DNA of 54,884 nucleotides, taken from the NCBI RefSeq assembly GCF_004804335.1, contig NZ_SRXY01000015.1, positions 1-54,884 on the forward strand, in the 5' to 3' direction. The DNA is from Pacificoceanicola onchidii. Its GTDB lineage: Bacteria; Pseudomonadota; Alphaproteobacteria; Rhodobacterales; Rhodobacteraceae. Position numbers and translations under genes: made by a program. This document shows, one piece after another, positions 53,723 to 54,884 of this stretch (position 1 is the stretch's first letter; each line of letters starts with the position of its first letter). The notes under the pieces were generated by a model. It made no database searches. It was not told the DNA's origin and saw nothing but the letters and a program-made list of their open reading frames with translations.

Positions 53723-54655
53723 TCAGGTACTGAAAAGGTCCTGCGCTTCGGCATGGAGCCGGTCGCGGGTTGCATCGTCGTAGCGCCGCCCGCCGAGATC
53801 ACCATCACAAGGGTTCCCGAGATAGCGCCGGGCAAAACGCCTGTTGCTTTCGGCAAAGCGCGCGCGAATGGTGGCCGCGTCCTGTGCCGTGAACAGCACG
53901 GCGGGGCGGTCTTTCCCGTCAAAGGCCTGGAAAATCGGATGCCGCAGACGGTGATCGGAAACACCGGCCCCGTTCATGAGCCTTGCCACGGTCAGCGCGC
54001 GCGCGCCAAGAGACCGGTTCGCGCCCTGGCGGGTGGCCGCGCGTTCGGCAGGCTGCAAGTCAGGCTGACCGGGCAGGCAGGACGCCATCTTTGCCAAAGC
54101 ATCCTGCGCCTTGCCGTCGTACAGACGCGCGATCATGGCATCCCGGCCAAAATGCGCAGCCCATGCTTCCGCTTCGGCAAAGAAATCGGCCCCCTCGAGG
54201 GTTTCGGCATAAGCCATCGCAGACCCTGTCTCGGCCCCGACCTTGACCATCTGGTTGTATTCGGATTCCGCCAGCTCGTCCTGGGACCGGGCAAACAGGA
54301 TCACCCTGACCGATGCGATGACCCCAAGCGCCTCGATCCAGGCCTTCAGCGCCGCTTTGTTCACAAGCGGAAAATTCTCGGAGCTGAGCAGGACGGCCTG
54401 TGCCGGGCTTTCGACAATCTGCCGCGCGGTCTCGGCACGCAGCGCCTCGGGGTTCGCGGGAGGCACCATATAGCCGGGCCGCTCGTCTATAAAACTCTTG
54501 GCGAAGTCCTGATGCCCGCCACCGCGCCCTTCGTCCCCTGCGAGGATATAATCGATGCCCTGAGCCAATAAGGTCTCGCGGTGAGCCGCGAGTGCTTTTT
54601 GCTGCGCCGTGGTGCCGGTTTTCCCGCGGCCAATGTGCAAAAACAGCGTTTTCAT
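53723..54655 (-). CDS. Sulfotransferase family protein
   Basis: 310 aa from the ATG at 54655 (CAGGG close upstream). LFLHIGRGKTGTTAQQKAL is the phosphosulfate loop; VILFARSQDELAESEYNQMVK is the 3'-phosphate region and resembles that of the gene at 21576. LLSSENFP corresponds to the STEEF segment of the other members. Together with the GT downstream it forms a two-gene unit that begins just after the junction terminator. Confidence 0.85.
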   Translation of the reverse strand: MKTLFLHIGRGKTGTTAQQKALAAHRETLLAQGIDYILAGDEGRGGGHQDFAKSFIDERPGYMVPPANPEALRAETARQIVESPAQAVLLSSENFPLVNKAALKAWIEALGVIASVRVILFARSQDELAESEYNQMVKVGAETGSAMAYAETLEGADFFAEAEAWAAHFGRDAMIARLYDGKAQDALAKMASCLPGQPDLQPAERAATRQGANRSLGARALTVARLMNGAGVSDHRLRHPIFQAFDGKDRPAVLFTAQDAATIRARFAESNRRFARRYLGNPCDGDLGGRRYDDATRDRLHAEAQDLFST

Positions 54656-54754
54656 ACGGCCCTGTATGTCATGTTCCCGATCAGGGGAAAACCCCGGAGC
54701 ATCCGGGGCAAGACCGGCATCAGGACCGCTGAAAAAGCCCCCGTCCGTCATGCA

Positions 54755-54782
54755 AAACGCCGCCCCTTTCAGGGCGGCGTTT
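54755..54782. terminator. Terminator at the circle junction
   Basis: AAACGCCGCCC and GGGCGGCGTTT form an 11-bp stem around CTTTCA. On the minus strand it ends the S74 gene (stop at 54, or 54811 in the duplicated end) with a T-run. The opening window bases 1-25 are the same hairpin with its left AAA cut off. Confidence 0.9.
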
Positions 54783-54884
54783 CATCGGTTTCAAATGCTC
54801 GGGCGGCGGATCAGTCCGCGGCGCTCTCTTCAAGCTGCTCGATGCGGGCCGACAGCTCCAGGATCAGCGCCTGCTGCGCCGCGT
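54758..54884. repeat. Terminal direct repeat, copy 2 (circular overlap)
   Basis: Identical to 1-127. Bases 54811-54884 (minus) repeat the last codons of the S74 gene and should not be annotated as a second, truncated gene. Confidence 0.93.

Overview
This window is almost certainly a complete circular plasmid from a Roseobacter-group alphaproteobacterium (Rhodobacterales). The last 127 bases (54758-54884) repeat bases 1-127 exactly, so the real molecule is about 54,757 bp. GC is high throughout. The initiator is of the RPA/RepA family next to a ParAB pair. The rest is surface-polysaccharide genes plus the dTDP-rhamnose genes rmlC-rmlB-rmlD-rmlA, which matches the known 'RepA-I biofilm (rhamnose) plasmids' of roseobacters. 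I see no transposase, integrase, relaxase, type IV secretion, toxin-antitoxin, rRNA or tRNA gene.

Layout. (a) 54-8265: a secreted fibre-like protein with an S74 intramolecular chaperone end, a sulfotransferase-glycosyltransferase (GT) fusion, an MFS transporter, a GT2 and an RTX metalloprotease. (b) 8434-12834: replication and partition. repA with a small exported partner reads leftwards, parAB reads rightwards, and between them lies an origin with three 22-bp iterons, a perfect DnaA box and an AT-rich stretch. Two 16-bp palindromes to the right (13739, 14869) are candidate parS sites. (c) 13822-17401: dTDP-L-rhamnose synthesis. (d) 17496-24928: a GT2, KpsM/KpsE/KpsT-like capsule export proteins, two sulfotransferases and a GT4. 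(e) 24965-41540, all leftward: a large polysaccharide operon with three GTs (one of 1,944 aa), two sulfotransferase genes (one a tandem fusion), a DegT aminotransferase and two acyltransferase-type genes. (f) 41777-49182: a DUF2793 phage/GTA-type fibre protein, a PRMT-like methyltransferase, a YHS protein with a divergent TetR regulator, a PepSY protein and UDP-galactopyranose mutase. (g) 49763-54655: a large RTX protein, a GT and another sulfotransferase.

Together the genes look like a kit for making, sulfating, acylating and exporting a rhamnose- and perhaps galactofuranose-containing surface polysaccharide, with secreted RTX and fibre-like proteins that may work at the same surface. No outer-membrane polysaccharide exporter and no type I secretion system are present, so both must come from elsewhere in the genome.

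The most unusual points are: a galectin-like lectin domain inside the giant GT; a bacterial protein with PRMT7-like arginine-methyltransferase motifs; a four-copy intergenic repeat family whose hairpin arms covary; a perfect parS-like palindrome pair; iterons that each carry a GANTC (CcrM) site; and a sparse 10-mer (AACAGTCTCT) found four times in both coding and intergenic DNA.
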